From the NCBI GenBank assembly GCA_015178975.1, contig WHVD01000008.1, positions 620,001 through 684,000 on the forward strand: a stretch of 64,000 nucleotides of DNA. Direction: 5' to 3'. How positions within the stretch are numbered: position 1 is the first letter of the stretch; each line of letters begins with the position of its first letter. Source of the DNA: Hysterangium stoloniferum. Its lineage: Eukaryota > Basidiomycota > Agaricomycetes > Hysterangiales > Hysterangiaceae. Shown piece after piece: positions 1 through 10,616 of the stretch. The position numbers and the translations under genes were made by a program. Below the pieces are notes generated by a model. That model worked only from the letters and a program-made list of their open reading frames with translations, did no database searches and had not been told where the DNA came from.

Positions 1-83
1 ATTATCGTCATTTTCCCACCCAAAACAGCAGTTTAAAGCATTATTGTTGCAGCCCTGGGCCCAAATAAAACGACTTGTCAACA

Positions 84-955
84 CTAAAACTTCAGCGTAG
101 CATCTATCACCGTTTCCCCCCTCGGCGTCACCTTCTCCAACCTCAACTCAGGTAACATAACCGTCCCCAACGCTATCTGTACTCCAGATTCGAACTCGCT
201 GGTTTTGAAAGGCATCCCCGCACGAAATCGCGCCTTCAGTTCCGTGAGCGCATACAGCTTTGTCAAATCGGCGGGAACTGGAAACCCATAGTCATCTCTA
301 GGCGCGCGGCGAACGTTGATGAGGCTAACGTGGGGTTTTGGCGGATAGCGATTGGGGAGATGGAGGATTTTCTTGTTGCGGAGGGTGGTGTATATTGTGG
401 CTGTATGAAGGAGAGGGGAGCGAGGGAATCAGAATCGGAACGGATGCAGAGACATAGAGTAGCGTGTACATATGACGGATGATAAAAATTGCTCTTGTTC
501 CGGAGAAGGTCCTAGATGAAGGACATGCGTCCGTTTTGGATTGTACCTGTGCTGTAGAGGGTGACGCGGCCGCAATATTCCAAAAGGGATTTTCAACGGT
601 CCTTCTTGACCGTGTCGTAGAGCTTTTATGGGTTCCTAGGGGGGTATGTTACTTAGTACAACAAACTCATATGGCACAGAGAGACGGACTCTCAGCTGGT
701 TCATCGCTTCTTGCACCTGTTCCGCCTCTAGCGCATGTATCCCATCCTGTAGGAATGTTGGAGCTTGCTTATCGCCAAAAGTCAGACATAAATTACAGAA
801 AAAAATATTATAAAGCCTGACGCCATACCTTTACTACAACATTTCCAACCTTCACGGATACCTCGTCCATGAGGCTAATTGCTGCGGGTGAGGGCAAGTG
901 GAAAACAGCCGCGTTTTCGGTTAGGTAGGACAGCAGTGCTGCGAGGTCATCTGAC
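84..955 (-). CDS. Hypothetical protein, 3' part of a multi-exon gene
   Basis: I do not recognise this protein. Three minus-strand blocks read as coding. The 3' block (84 to about 410) is open, contains DDYGFPVPADLTKLYALTEL and ends in IDATLKF plus stop. A middle block (about 560-770) contains TFLQDGIHALEAEQVQEAM. A 5' block (about 836-955) contains DDLAALLSYLTENAAVFHLP. A GTATGG donor after the 5' block and an AG near 770 define a plausible intron of about 55 nt. The junction between middle and 3' blocks is not resolved. The last 40 residues faintly resemble the C-terminus of the neighbouring gene at 1479-2628 (K-aromatic-AL..LK followed by a Q-hydrophobic-x-LG strand), so the two may be distant relatives or share a fold. 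A possible first exon starting near 1215 encodes an Arg-rich, mitochondrial-like N-terminus but could not be joined. An overlapping 113-codon plus-strand frame (479-820) is treated as antisense. Confidence 0.45.
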
Positions 956-1478
956 ACCTAACGAACTGATTACTGCGCAAATACTGACTGCGGGAACATG
1001 AACGCGAACAAGTGGCATAGTGAGAACTGACACCATCATGAGTTACTCAAACAGACTGAACACAGAGCTTGAAACGAACTATGGGTTCGTCTAACCGAGG
1101 GCCAAGACGTTATTACGTTTGTATAAGCGCATCTAACAAAATCAAGACGGTCTGGTTGTCGTGCAGCGTATCGTTTCAGCCTTACGACCTCTCGACGGCA
1201 TATTGACAACATTTTGTTCACGCTGCGTCACGCTGGTCACACCGCCGACATCTAACCTTGGAGTTCGTCAGTGCAAGTGAGATAACTCATTCCACGCCTT
1301 TAGGGAGGTGAGTGGAGGCTGTATAAAATCGACATATCCGGCACACCACTCTAATGGTGTAGTTCTGATCACATTTCTGGGGAATATGTGATTGAATACG
1401 CTTGTCTCTGATAGTACATGGGTTTTTGAGAACAAAAAATCTCTTAGTAACAACCACTAAAATTCTAGATGGAAATCT

Positions 1479-2628
1479 CTAGAATAGTACTTCCCCTTCC
1501 ACGCTCCTTCTCCCCCCTATCACGGTCGCTCCTTTGAGCAATTGTATGCCCGGTACCGAGATCTCTCCCAAATCCAACTGAATAGAGTCGTCTGATCGCT
1601 TGAGCCCCAAGTCCTTCAGTCCCTCCAACGCAAATATTTTCTCGCTGTCAAAGAATTTTAGCAGGCCACCTTTCAACTCTTCGCGTGTGGGGGATGCAGT
1701 GACCGCAAAGATGTTCGACATTCGTTGGGCATTTAATGAGGGGTTTTCAAAGGCCCAGTAAAGCCTCATAGGAGGAACGCCTGCTTCAAACAGGGTATTG
1801 GTGATCAATTCTGAGGTGGGTTAGTCATCTCTACGAGCTATGTAATGATTGGACGACTGAGAAGGAGCGTACCGAGGATTGTACTGAACTCATCCGTCTC
1901 TGGTCCAGGCAACGGCCTCACAGAGAGAAACATTGACATTTCCTCCTTCTCCTTGGATTGGATACTGACCAACTTTCCAAGTGGTATTCGAAGAGGCCCG
2001 GTGGCGCCGCGACGGATTCCTCGAATACTACCCTACGACCGCGTTCAGCAAACCGAATAGTAGCCAGGACGATGACAAGGCACCTGCAACTTGTTCAATA
2101 TTTCGTGAACATCTTGAATTGCCAGAGGCTTTTTGGAATGATGCAATGTCCCTTCCTGTTATGATGGTTAGTATTACGTCGTATCCGTACGACACGCCCC
2201 ACTTGGCCGTTTCAAACATACCCTCACAATCACCGGGCATAATTTATATGACATGTCCTCCAAACGGCCGTTGTATACCATGTTGGGTGTGATTCCAGCG
2301 CGGGTTGCGTTGGCCCTTAGGAAATCAAGAAAACGCGGAAATTTGTCATTGCCTTGGAGTGACTAAAAAAAAATATGAAGACCCGATCCAAGGAAAGGAA
2401 AGGAAATAAAGGGCTCACAATAGGCATAGTCAATCCTACGTACGCCCAAAGTGTTAAGCTAGAATGGAAAAAGGCTAAAGATACTCAAACAAACACACGA
2501 TGGTTAACATGAGCTCGCGGCCGTTGCTGATTTGATAAATTAGGGGATGTTGAGTTTGAACGGGCTGCTTTGGGAAACTGTGAAAAGCATCGACTTCTAG
2601 GCAGTATCGTTCGGCTTAGGGTAAGCAT
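1479..2628 (-). CDS. Hypothetical mitochondrial-type protein, complete 5-exon model
   Basis: Function is not recognised. Five exons join cleanly: 2628-2509, 2362-2222, 2155-2084, 2032-1873 and 1810-1479. All splice sites are GT..AG with compatible phases, giving 825 nt or 274 aa. The N-terminus (MLTLSRTILPRSRCFSQF) is rich in Arg and Ser with no acidic residues, as in a mitochondrial presequence, so import into mitochondria is inferred. The body has a basic segment (GSIRGIRRGATGPLRIPLGK, about residues 112-131) and a C-terminal beta-rich tail ending in EGEVLF. No transmembrane segment or catalytic motif is visible. The first intron is longer (about 146 nt) than the others (48-66 nt). A TATA-like TTTATATATA lies near 2800-2810 on this strand. 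I am fairly sure that the gene is real and unsure what it does. Confidence 0.75.
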
Positions 2629-2699
2629 GGTGTGTAGGTGAATTGGAGGAAAAGTTTTGAGCGGAAGCAACTTCCACAAGGTCACGTGAAGAATTCGAT

Positions 2700-4830
2700 C
2701 GCTTAACGTTTCGGTTCTAGGCGGACGGAGTAGCAGTTGGTATGTACATCTATGAGTAGAAATGAAATGAAGCTATGTTCACCGTTCTTCTCTTTTTCAT
2801 ATATATAAATGAGCTGAGATGAAGCAGGGCAAGCTGTTTGCATGGCATTCTTCTGGGAATTTTTCTTTTCTTTTACCGAACTTCATCCGACGATCCGAAT
2901 TCGTGCCCGCTGCACTGGGTTGTGATGGATTATCATTTTGATGTAGTTGCTTATCAATGCGTACGAACAACACCTGAGGACATTATTCACTTCCGCAATT
3001 GTGGTCAGCTGGATTTTGCATGTCCCATTTTTACTTAGATCGCAGTTCCGCCATATCCCACAAATTTGTTATCACTCTGAATCCACCATCCCAGACCGCA
3101 ATATGTCGTATGTATGGAACTACCATCGAACGATGATTACACACCGTTGTAAGTCGGTGATAATTTGGTTGAAACATAACGACGTGATTTAGTTTAATGC
3201 GTTTTATCTGCAGTTATTGAAGTATGCTTGAAATCACTTAAAAACTCTCAGTTTGAGAATGAAATGTATAGATTTGCAGAAGGCTTCCAATATCCGAAAA
3301 GCCTTAGTACGCTGTGAGGCAGGCTAAAGATGGTAGAAGTGATCTGGGTCTTTCTAGTTATGATACTTCAAGTCTATATACTTGTTGGATGAGTGAGTGA
3401 AAATTAGACATGGTAGCTCATCCGGGAATATTTCTCCAGCTTCCAGTATAAAAAGGTATAGAATGAGGTAGCAAACAAACGAACAATGGGCGGCGAATTC
3501 GGATGAAGTTGTAAAGATATACGAGTGTAGATAGTTGTTGTTATTATTCTTTATGCTAATTCTTGTATATATAAATGGTACAGGTGGATAGAGTTTATCC
3601 ACTAAGTGGATCAATACATCATAAGGCGCATCACCTATCGTATCATATGCACGGCTCCACTCGTTCCGGTGCCTATACCTTCAACGCTCGTATCTCATTA
3701 AGTTGCTCGGGGTAGTCGGTTGAGAGATTGCCAAAATCACGAGGTGGCAGGAAACGATAATAGGACGAAATGTAGCGGATCCACAACAGAAACTCGTGTT
3801 TATCGAGTACACTGACTCCCAATTATTGTCAAACTAGCTGCCGCCAATGGTACCCAAGAAGGGAATGAAGCGCGGAACACGAAGTTGTCATCCTTCACCT
3901 CCCAACCAGGATTTACGTGCCAGGAGGGCTGGTAAGCGTTGTCATTTCGCCATTAATCCACACTCCAATAATGAACTATACACTAAGTATGGGATGGTAT
4001 TGTGAATATCGCTGCATGTCAGGTGGGGCCCATAGATCGACATGTCGAAAGCCTAGCAGTCTCGTCAAAGCTAAATACTTGCCACGACCCTCAGTCTATT
4101 CAGAGTGTGACATAGTTAGGAAAAGCCGGGCCGGAAGGCGCACCCTACTTATTGATGCCTAGAAAAGGTTGGAATGTGGTTGATCAGATGACAGCTTCAT
4201 TCTTCACTTATATTCAATGTCCATCACCTTGTGCTTTCTCGCAGCGTCAATAGCATGACGATGAAATATGATCATCCATCTCCATTGATGACAGCTCATG
4301 AGCATCAATGCTTAGATCAGGGTACAGCTTTGCATAAATCATCAGAGATGTCCTTACATGGAGACCATTGACTGCTAGTGAGCCAAGGGAAGAAGAACGA
4401 ACTAGAACCTTGTGTTTTATATTGTAGTGTGAGTGGGGTCATTCGAAATGGGCAAGTTAGAAGTCTCAATTTAAAAATATGTAAGCTAGAAATCTCAATT
4501 TATATTTTTAGATGGGCTACAAGCCCTGTCCCCATCTGTTTGTTCTATAATGTTTTACGTGATCAGGTTTTTTTCGTCTCAACTGCTTCGGTGGTAGAGA
4601 TTCTTTGTACAATCGGTCATGAAGCCTCCTTGAATACGACACAATATGTCAATATCGACCAATCACCCCTATCACACCTAACCAGACAGACCTGCATGAA
4701 AATGTCAGTATCAAAAATATATTTGAAAGTATGTAACACTCGCGCGCGCTCTAGATACAATCCTTTCATTCATTACACAGGTTTGGGGAGCCTCACGTGC
4801 GCTGTACATTGACAAATTCCGGTGGACTTT
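2700..4830. other. Intergenic stretch, no supported gene
   Basis: AT-rich sequence with only short shadow-type frames (144 codons at most), none with a recognisable motif or a matching splice pattern. It holds two TATA-like tracts (about 2798 and 3566). A loosely inverted pair of segments near 2880-2925 and 3490-3510 shares the stretch CTTCATCCGAATTCG in opposite orientations, which suggests an old inverted repeat. A (GCGC)n-like run sits at 4740. Confidence 0.5.
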
Positions 4831-4837
4831 GGATAAC

Positions 4838-4848
4838 CTATATAAAGC
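4838..4848 (+). promoter_or_regulatory. TATA box of the DUF6533 gene
   Basis: CCTATATAAAG lies about 75 nt upstream of the chosen ATG at 4918. The spacing is usual for fungal TATA promoters and supports this start. Confidence 0.55.
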
Positions 4849-4917
4849 AGAAACTACTAGCTCGCCAACCAGTCTGTTTCTCCGTCCCGTTCAATTTGAA
4901 GCGAAGAACGAATAATA

Positions 4918-6731
4918 ATGGACGTAATTGGCGTACTGGTATCGAATGTGACAGCGAGTGCACCTTCGACCCTAATACCCGCGTCTTCTGCGGCAGCCAC
5001 TGCAGCCGCCCACTTGTAAGTACTTTTACTTCAATTTCTCCACCCCCTTTCCCCCCCTCCTCTCTGGTAATATGTCCATATATGTATGTATGTTTTTCGC
5101 ATTTATGCAGACAGGGATCGAAGTATCTTGGCGTGGGTGTCTTTACGATGTTGGTATTTGAACACTGTACGTCATCCAGTCTTGCCATCATGGCCTTCGC
5201 ATCCTATCCACTTTAATGCGTGATTCCCTTTATTTATTCATCTTTCTAGTGATCACCTTCGCAGATGAGGTACATTCCGGTCGTCTCAGCTGAATGTGAA
5301 CTGATATGTTTTTGAAAACATCACTATTGTTCTCCCCTCCCTGCCTGTACTAGGTTGAACGCATCTGGAAACAGCCACGGAGCTTAGCCACCGTTCTCTT
5401 CGTATTTAACCGATACGGGTCTCTTCTCCAAAGACCGGTCATTGTAGCCTCCACCCTTTCACCAGCTTGGTCTAGAAATGTAGGTTCACCTAACTCCTGC
5501 TCAATTTGAAACAGCCATAAAGCAATAATTTCCCTACAGCTGTACGTTGTATCCGTGATGGATGAGAATTTACCTGGTTGTTAAACTATGGTTGTATTGT
5601 CAGAAACGCGTGCCGCCGTTCGGTCAGATTTTCGGGAGGGTCAACTGTGGCTATTGTAGCCGGTCTGTCATTTATCCTTTTGGCCATCCTGACACTCACC
5701 TCTTTTTTTTACTAGTTGGAGAAAGTGAGCATCTGAACTTTAAACTTAACGACCAGCCTTCAATGTTAGACAACCCCGTCAGTCATAATGATTTTGCGAG
5801 TCTGGGCGCTCTGGCACAAAGATAAACGCATCATAGCCATTTTGAGTATATTTTGGATATTCCAAGTTGCATTTTCTGGAATGGCGCTGGGATTTAGCAA
5901 ACGTGAGTTCGTCGGTAATGCCGATAGTCCAAAGTGAACTCATGTGTCGTTTTTCTTTTTGATTCCCAAAGGGGTTCCATTCCCTCCTTTTCTTACGGGT
6001 TGCATTTTAACCGGCAACAATACGTTGTGGAGTGAGTCTACAATTGAAGCAAAAGAGTTGTTTGATTTTCTTTCATAGCGCCTTTCTGGTTGATGCCGTT
6101 ATTAACCGACACGACTATATTCAGCTTGACCCTCTTGCGCTACTTTAGATATTCAAAGGAAAAACGTCATAATTCGTTAGTTGTTTCTGCTTCACCTTGT
6201 ATCTCGCTCATTATCTTTTGCAGCCTCCTCCGGGTTCTCATCCGTGACGGCATGTTGTACTATCTTTGCATATTCGGGGCGAATCTTCTCAACGTCCTAT
6301 TATTCCTAGTAAGGCGCCTTTGCTTGAATGCACATCAAAGAAACCGTCTTATATTGCAAATATAGGCAGCGACTGAAGATTTGAAAGCTATTGGAGCTAG
6401 GTATGGCGGGAGAGAAGTACTAAGTATTTAACCTCACCTTCATTGTAGCTTCTCGCAAGTCCTCACCTCTATTATGGTATCTCGCCTTGTTCTTAATCTA
6501 CGCAATTTTCGGCCGGAATATGAGGTAGCATCAGGCAGATACCAAGCCCATGCACATCCAAGGAGCACTGACACACAAGGAACGTCGAGGATTGATAATG
6601 TGTTGGGAATTTTGGGTGAAGAGGCTGATACAGATCCCCCCACCTCTTCTGTGTCATATTTGGGCAGGGAAAGCAAACAGTGGCGTTATGAAAATGCCAG
6701 CAATAGTCTTCCCATGACGCCATTGTGTTGA
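4918..6731 (+). CDS. DUF6533-family multi-pass membrane protein
   Basis: Basidiomycete integral membrane protein of the DUF6533 family; the molecular role of the family is unknown. Exons that join in frame: 4918-5015, 5111-5166, 5250-5269, 5354-5479, then an unresolved part, 5783-5902, 5972-6031, 6079-6175, 6224-6308, 6366-6400 and 6449-6731. The family signature is clear: FEHLITFADEVERIWKQPRS followed by VLFVFNRYG in exons 2-4, ILRVWALWHKDKR starting a later membrane segment, LIRDGMLYYLCIFGANLLNV, and SIMVSRLVLNLR before a hydrophilic tail. That order matches the usual seven-helix layout. Between 5480 and 5782 the expected third helix (VAIVAGLSFILLAILTL) is present in one frame, but that frame carries a TGA near 5554 just after RCIRDG and no satisfactory splice avoids it. 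The gene is therefore either spliced in a way I could not resolve or carries one nonsense lesion. There is no partner gene nearby. Confidence 0.8.
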
Positions 6732-6734
6732 TAG

Positions 6735-7995
6735 TATCCAGATGATCGAGAGTTTATGCGAAAGTATGCCTCCCGACCTGAGTGTTAAAATAGTGGCTAT
6801 AAAGGTATTTATTTGAGGAGCTTGCTTTCAGCCGTTTGTTTAAATACCTAGTGTCATAATGGAGCATTGTGCTGAGGTCAAGGAAAGGTGCCGATCTGCA
6901 CTTGCGGCTTTCCAACCGTAGGCCGCCCTAAGGAATGCACAGTCACACCTGACAACGCCAAATTAGAATTTGATATGCAAGGCTAAAAATGTGAAAAGCT
7001 CGGCATCAAGCCAAGGCAAGTTTGCAGCCCGTGCCCGTGTTGTCCGTCAGCTTGTCAAGTGAGACGTCAGGTTAAAGGTGTCTTATTCCTGTTACTGATA
7101 TATAAAGCTTATATCGTGGAAAAGCCCTCTCTACCATAATATCATTTGAACAGCAATATTCAATTGTACCATAATGAGAGCGATAATCGGCATTTACCAA
7201 TGTGGCGAGTGGTCGGATCGGGAGGGGAAAGGGGGGATCGACGATCGGGATTAACACTAAGTACAACCTCAACCATGTGGCATTAGACTTGTTAAAATTT
7301 GGTCAATGTGATCGGAAGGTTTGACTTTGATTTACTATGCTTTCGCGTTTAAGCAGTTTTTGGCAATTCGATTCTCCAGATATCTTCTCGGAGTTAAACT
7401 TCATCTACACTACCAGTCCTGTTGTGAACTAAGTACTGGAATAAGGGTTCTTGGTATGGTTTGGCAGGTTAGCGTTTGGTTGACATCAGGCTGTTCGCTT
7501 AGTTAGCGATGACCCAGACACGTTGCAGAAACGTTGAGTTTTCGGCGCGGTGTAAGTTAGAACACGATCGAAACCAATGCTTAGTCAGCAGCCATCATAA
7601 TAGCTCGTGACCACGTGCAATACCTTAGTGTACCTTAGTGATTGACTACATCACTGAGTTTATTCATTATACAACTATGCATGGCTTCTACAGGTTATGG
7701 GCTCCACAGGGCCTATGACCATGTTTTCTGCTTCAAAGTCTTTCCCAATCCCTGTACTCAAATTGTTGGAAATGGTGATGAAACACCCATCTCTCCAGGG
7801 ATGGTTCACCTCTCTCCCTCCACTTTATCCTTGAAAATGCATGTTGTGGACCATGTTTTGTGAGGCTAATGCATGATTTTACCCATGTACACCTGAATTA
7901 TCACCAAACCTACAGTATCATGTCAGAAGATGGCACACTAACTGACACATACATAGATTGACATGCAAGTACTTCTATTAAAAGTTTTAAAACCC
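6735..7995. other. Intergenic stretch, no supported gene
   Basis: Only frames of 60-75 codons occur and none shows a domain. The GC content and word use change near 7640, where low-complexity transposon-derived DNA begins. Confidence 0.5.
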
Positions 7996-8002
7996 TTGTA
8001 GA

Positions 8003-8300
8003 TTGTGCATTTACAATAAGTTTGACTCATACTATTTTCAATACAAATCAGATGAATCCAATTGGCTTATGTGGAAGACACAGATACTGTCCACACTATC
8101 AGTGACAGCCAAGGGAATGAAGCAGCACATTAATGGTACTGGTACTGTCTGGGTACCCAGAATTACCCACATCTTTTCCTGTTACAAAAGAAGATGAAGC
8201 AGCCCTTGAAAACTTAAGAAGCTTTGGAATTAGTACAATCAATGGGAATTAATTATAAAGGCTCATTTTAAGACCTGTGTCTGGATTCCACCTGGAACAT
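8003..8300 (+). mobile_element. Copia-type retrotransposon gag remnant
   Basis: A reading frame contains SNWLMWKTQILSTLS followed by KGMKQHINGT. This matches the N-terminal Gag pattern of fungal Ty1/Copia elements (an N-W-x-x-W/F-K segment, then a short helix and H-hydrophobic-x-GT). After about residue 50 the frame shifts to another in which VTKEDEAALENLRSFGI follows, so the gene is broken. No RNase H or reverse transcriptase lies downstream in this orientation. Flanks to about 10.1 kb are similar low-complexity transposon debris. Confidence 0.6.
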
Positions 8301-9184
8301 GGCTTCCTCTTGAATTATATTCCTGTTGACTTGTGACAGTTGTGACAATCAGAAAAATGTGAGAAAACTACAGGGAACAATATTAAAGAGTCTCTAAGGT
8401 TTAAACCAGTTAAAGGAATTTATGAGAAGATTGGTGACCCTAGGAGGGGATTGGAAACTGTAAATAACAGGGAAATTGGTTAGAACATATATAGAAATGA
8501 TACAGAATCAAAATAGGCAAGAAACTGAATGTCCCCTTACAGTTATGAGCTTGAATACTAAGAGCCACTCAGATTCACTCCATGCATTGACTACTGTAGC
8601 AATCTGGCTCCAAACTTGAAGGTAGTTCCATTGGTACATGGATCAACACAAAATAATTGGAATAAATTTAAGGAAGGACTTTGGATACAGGAGCTATAGA
8701 ATAAACAGGATTGGTATGTTCAAACACTGGCAAGAATAATAAAGTGGTCATCCAACTGCTCTCTTCCAACTGTGGTTGAACACAAAGAGATGGTGGGAAT
8801 TTATTTGCCAATACTAGCTAGTATTGAGATAATTTGAAAGACTTATTGTCAACCTATCAGGTATAAATAAAATTGAGAAAATAAGTAAGGGATTTGGCAC
8901 ACTTGAAAGACAACTGAAATATTGGAAGGTATGTATATGTATCATGTTTTGGAAACAAGTGGCCATTAATCCATTTACCTGTATAAAGTTGGTGCCAACA
9001 TTCACACACCACAGAAAGAAGTGGTATTTATAGAACCATGACAAGGCAAAGGTAGTTGAAATTCTTCTGGTACCTGCTATGCAGATGTACTTGATTAAGA
9101 TGATAAGAGGGGTGAGGATAAAAGTTAACCAGTGAAGCCCCAGTTGAGATTGGTAAAGTCTCATAAAGCATAGTGAAAGGGATT

Positions 9185-9385
9185 GCCAAGTGAGTGAAAG
9201 GCTGCTGTCTAATGCAGCCTTACATTGGCATTGGTCTAGACATTGATAGGACCAAACTATATTCCTTGAGAATGGTAAGTATGATATATGATGATGATGG
9301 TAAGTAAAATGATTAGTTAAAAGTGATACTATGCATGTCTGTGATAATATGATCAGTATGTTGTAAGCCACCAGGCTTACACCTC
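9185..9385. repeat. Dispersed transposon repeat, copy 1
   Basis: About 195 bp closely matching 12940-13130 in the same orientation, beginning GGCTGCTGTCTAATGCAGCC and ending in a CAGGCTTACA motif. It belongs to a Copia-associated debris family. The long minus-strand frames across this repeat (for example 8814-9392) have no domain and look like artefacts of stop-poor repeat DNA. Confidence 0.7.
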
Positions 9386-10126
9386 TCCCCACTCTGAAAA
9401 ATTACCATGCCAAATAATGATGTAAAAAAAATTGGAGGTGTTTGCAAGGGGAGAACAAAAAATGGCAAAAGGAGATGGTGAACTGTGCAATATGGGGGGA
9501 TGATGGATGATGACAGACACTGATGACAGACAATGCAGTACATCTGAGGGGGTATGGTTGTGAAAGGGTACCAAAAATAAACAGATACAAAAAACCCAAA
9601 ACAAGACTGTTGATATTTGTCCAGGCTTACACTCCTCTCTATTTGGAACCTGAAAACCTGGATAAGGGCATGGTTCACAAAGAGTGAGAAATAGTGGAAT
9701 TGCAAAACCAAACAAATGGCCCAGAGTGCAGGGCAGATCCAGGCTTACATCCCTCCCTGATCAAAATAGACAATATCCCCAACAACCAAGTCAGCAGACA
9801 TGTCGATCCCTAACAGTCAATGAGTTGCAGATTGACAAACACTATAGTAGATGAAATTGATACAATGGTGAAAATGAAGATTTTAGAAATCCAGAAAATT
9901 GCTGTGGCTTCTATTGTGGTACTGGAATGGAATGGTAGAGGCCAGAGTCAAACTCAAATGCAGTGAGATCTGATTGACAAAGGGAACTGAATGAGTGGGT
10001 CCTGGACTGAGTCAATATGCAGGTGTTGTGAATGAGATGATGGTGAATGGTACAGCAATGTGTAGGATAGGGTGATTTTCGACAATGGGATAATATGTGT
10101 ACTGGAGGTTACAAGTTGTGGTCAAC

Positions 10127-10612
10127 TGTTACAACCCATTCCTGGATGTTTCAATATCCAACTTCCGACTTCTGACTTCTGACTATGGAACATCATAGTT
10201 ACCATATCTTCTGTATTCTTCCCTTGTTCTGCATTTGGTAAATTGTCCATTGACAAGTATTCACTCATTTGTTTATTATATTCCCATTTCGGAATAATGT
10301 CTCCCCAATTTGTCTTATGTATTGTATTCCCATTTCAGAATACTTCCGTTTCCATCTTATTGTGGTCTTAGTTTGTAGTACAATAATGAGAAGACTTACA
10401 TTAGTTTCTGTGAATTTGTACTTGACTTCAGATCTGATATTGACTTAGTTTCTTATTCCCTCTTCCATCTTTCTGTATGCTTGATATTCAGAACTCTTCA
10501 GAACTCTGAATATCCATATCTTCCAGCATAAGTCTCGCCTTTGAAATTAAGGACTTCTGAGCGTTTGTGTAGAGGTGCAGCACATACATGTAAGCTGAAG
10601 CTGACATCCTGA
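10127..10612 (+). repeat. LTR fragment, family A (TGTTACAACC type)
   Basis: Starts TGTTACAACCCATTCCTGG and shares a string of landmarks with the complete solo LTR at 53951-54732: CCATTCCTGGA, TCTGACTATGGAACAT, a TTCACTCATTTGTTTATT-like block, CTTTCTGTATGCT and finally a CAGCACATA...AAGCTGAAGC block. It breaks off abruptly where another LTR of the same superfamily begins at 10617, so it is truncated or was interrupted by that insertion. Confidence 0.65.
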
Positions 10613-10616
10613 CCCT

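Noticed and set aside
1845..2292. Plus-strand frames of 68-103 codons
   Set aside because: They are antisense to four well-joined exons of the minus-strand gene at 1479-2628.
4378..4812. 144-codon plus-strand frame upstream of the DUF6533 gene
   Set aside because: No motif, AT-rich composition like non-coding flanks, and it ends at the promoter of a well-supported gene.
8814..9715. Several long minus-strand frames (112-192 codons)
   Set aside because: They lie across dispersed repeat DNA poor in stops on that strand, change frame between repeat copies, and show no retroelement domain.
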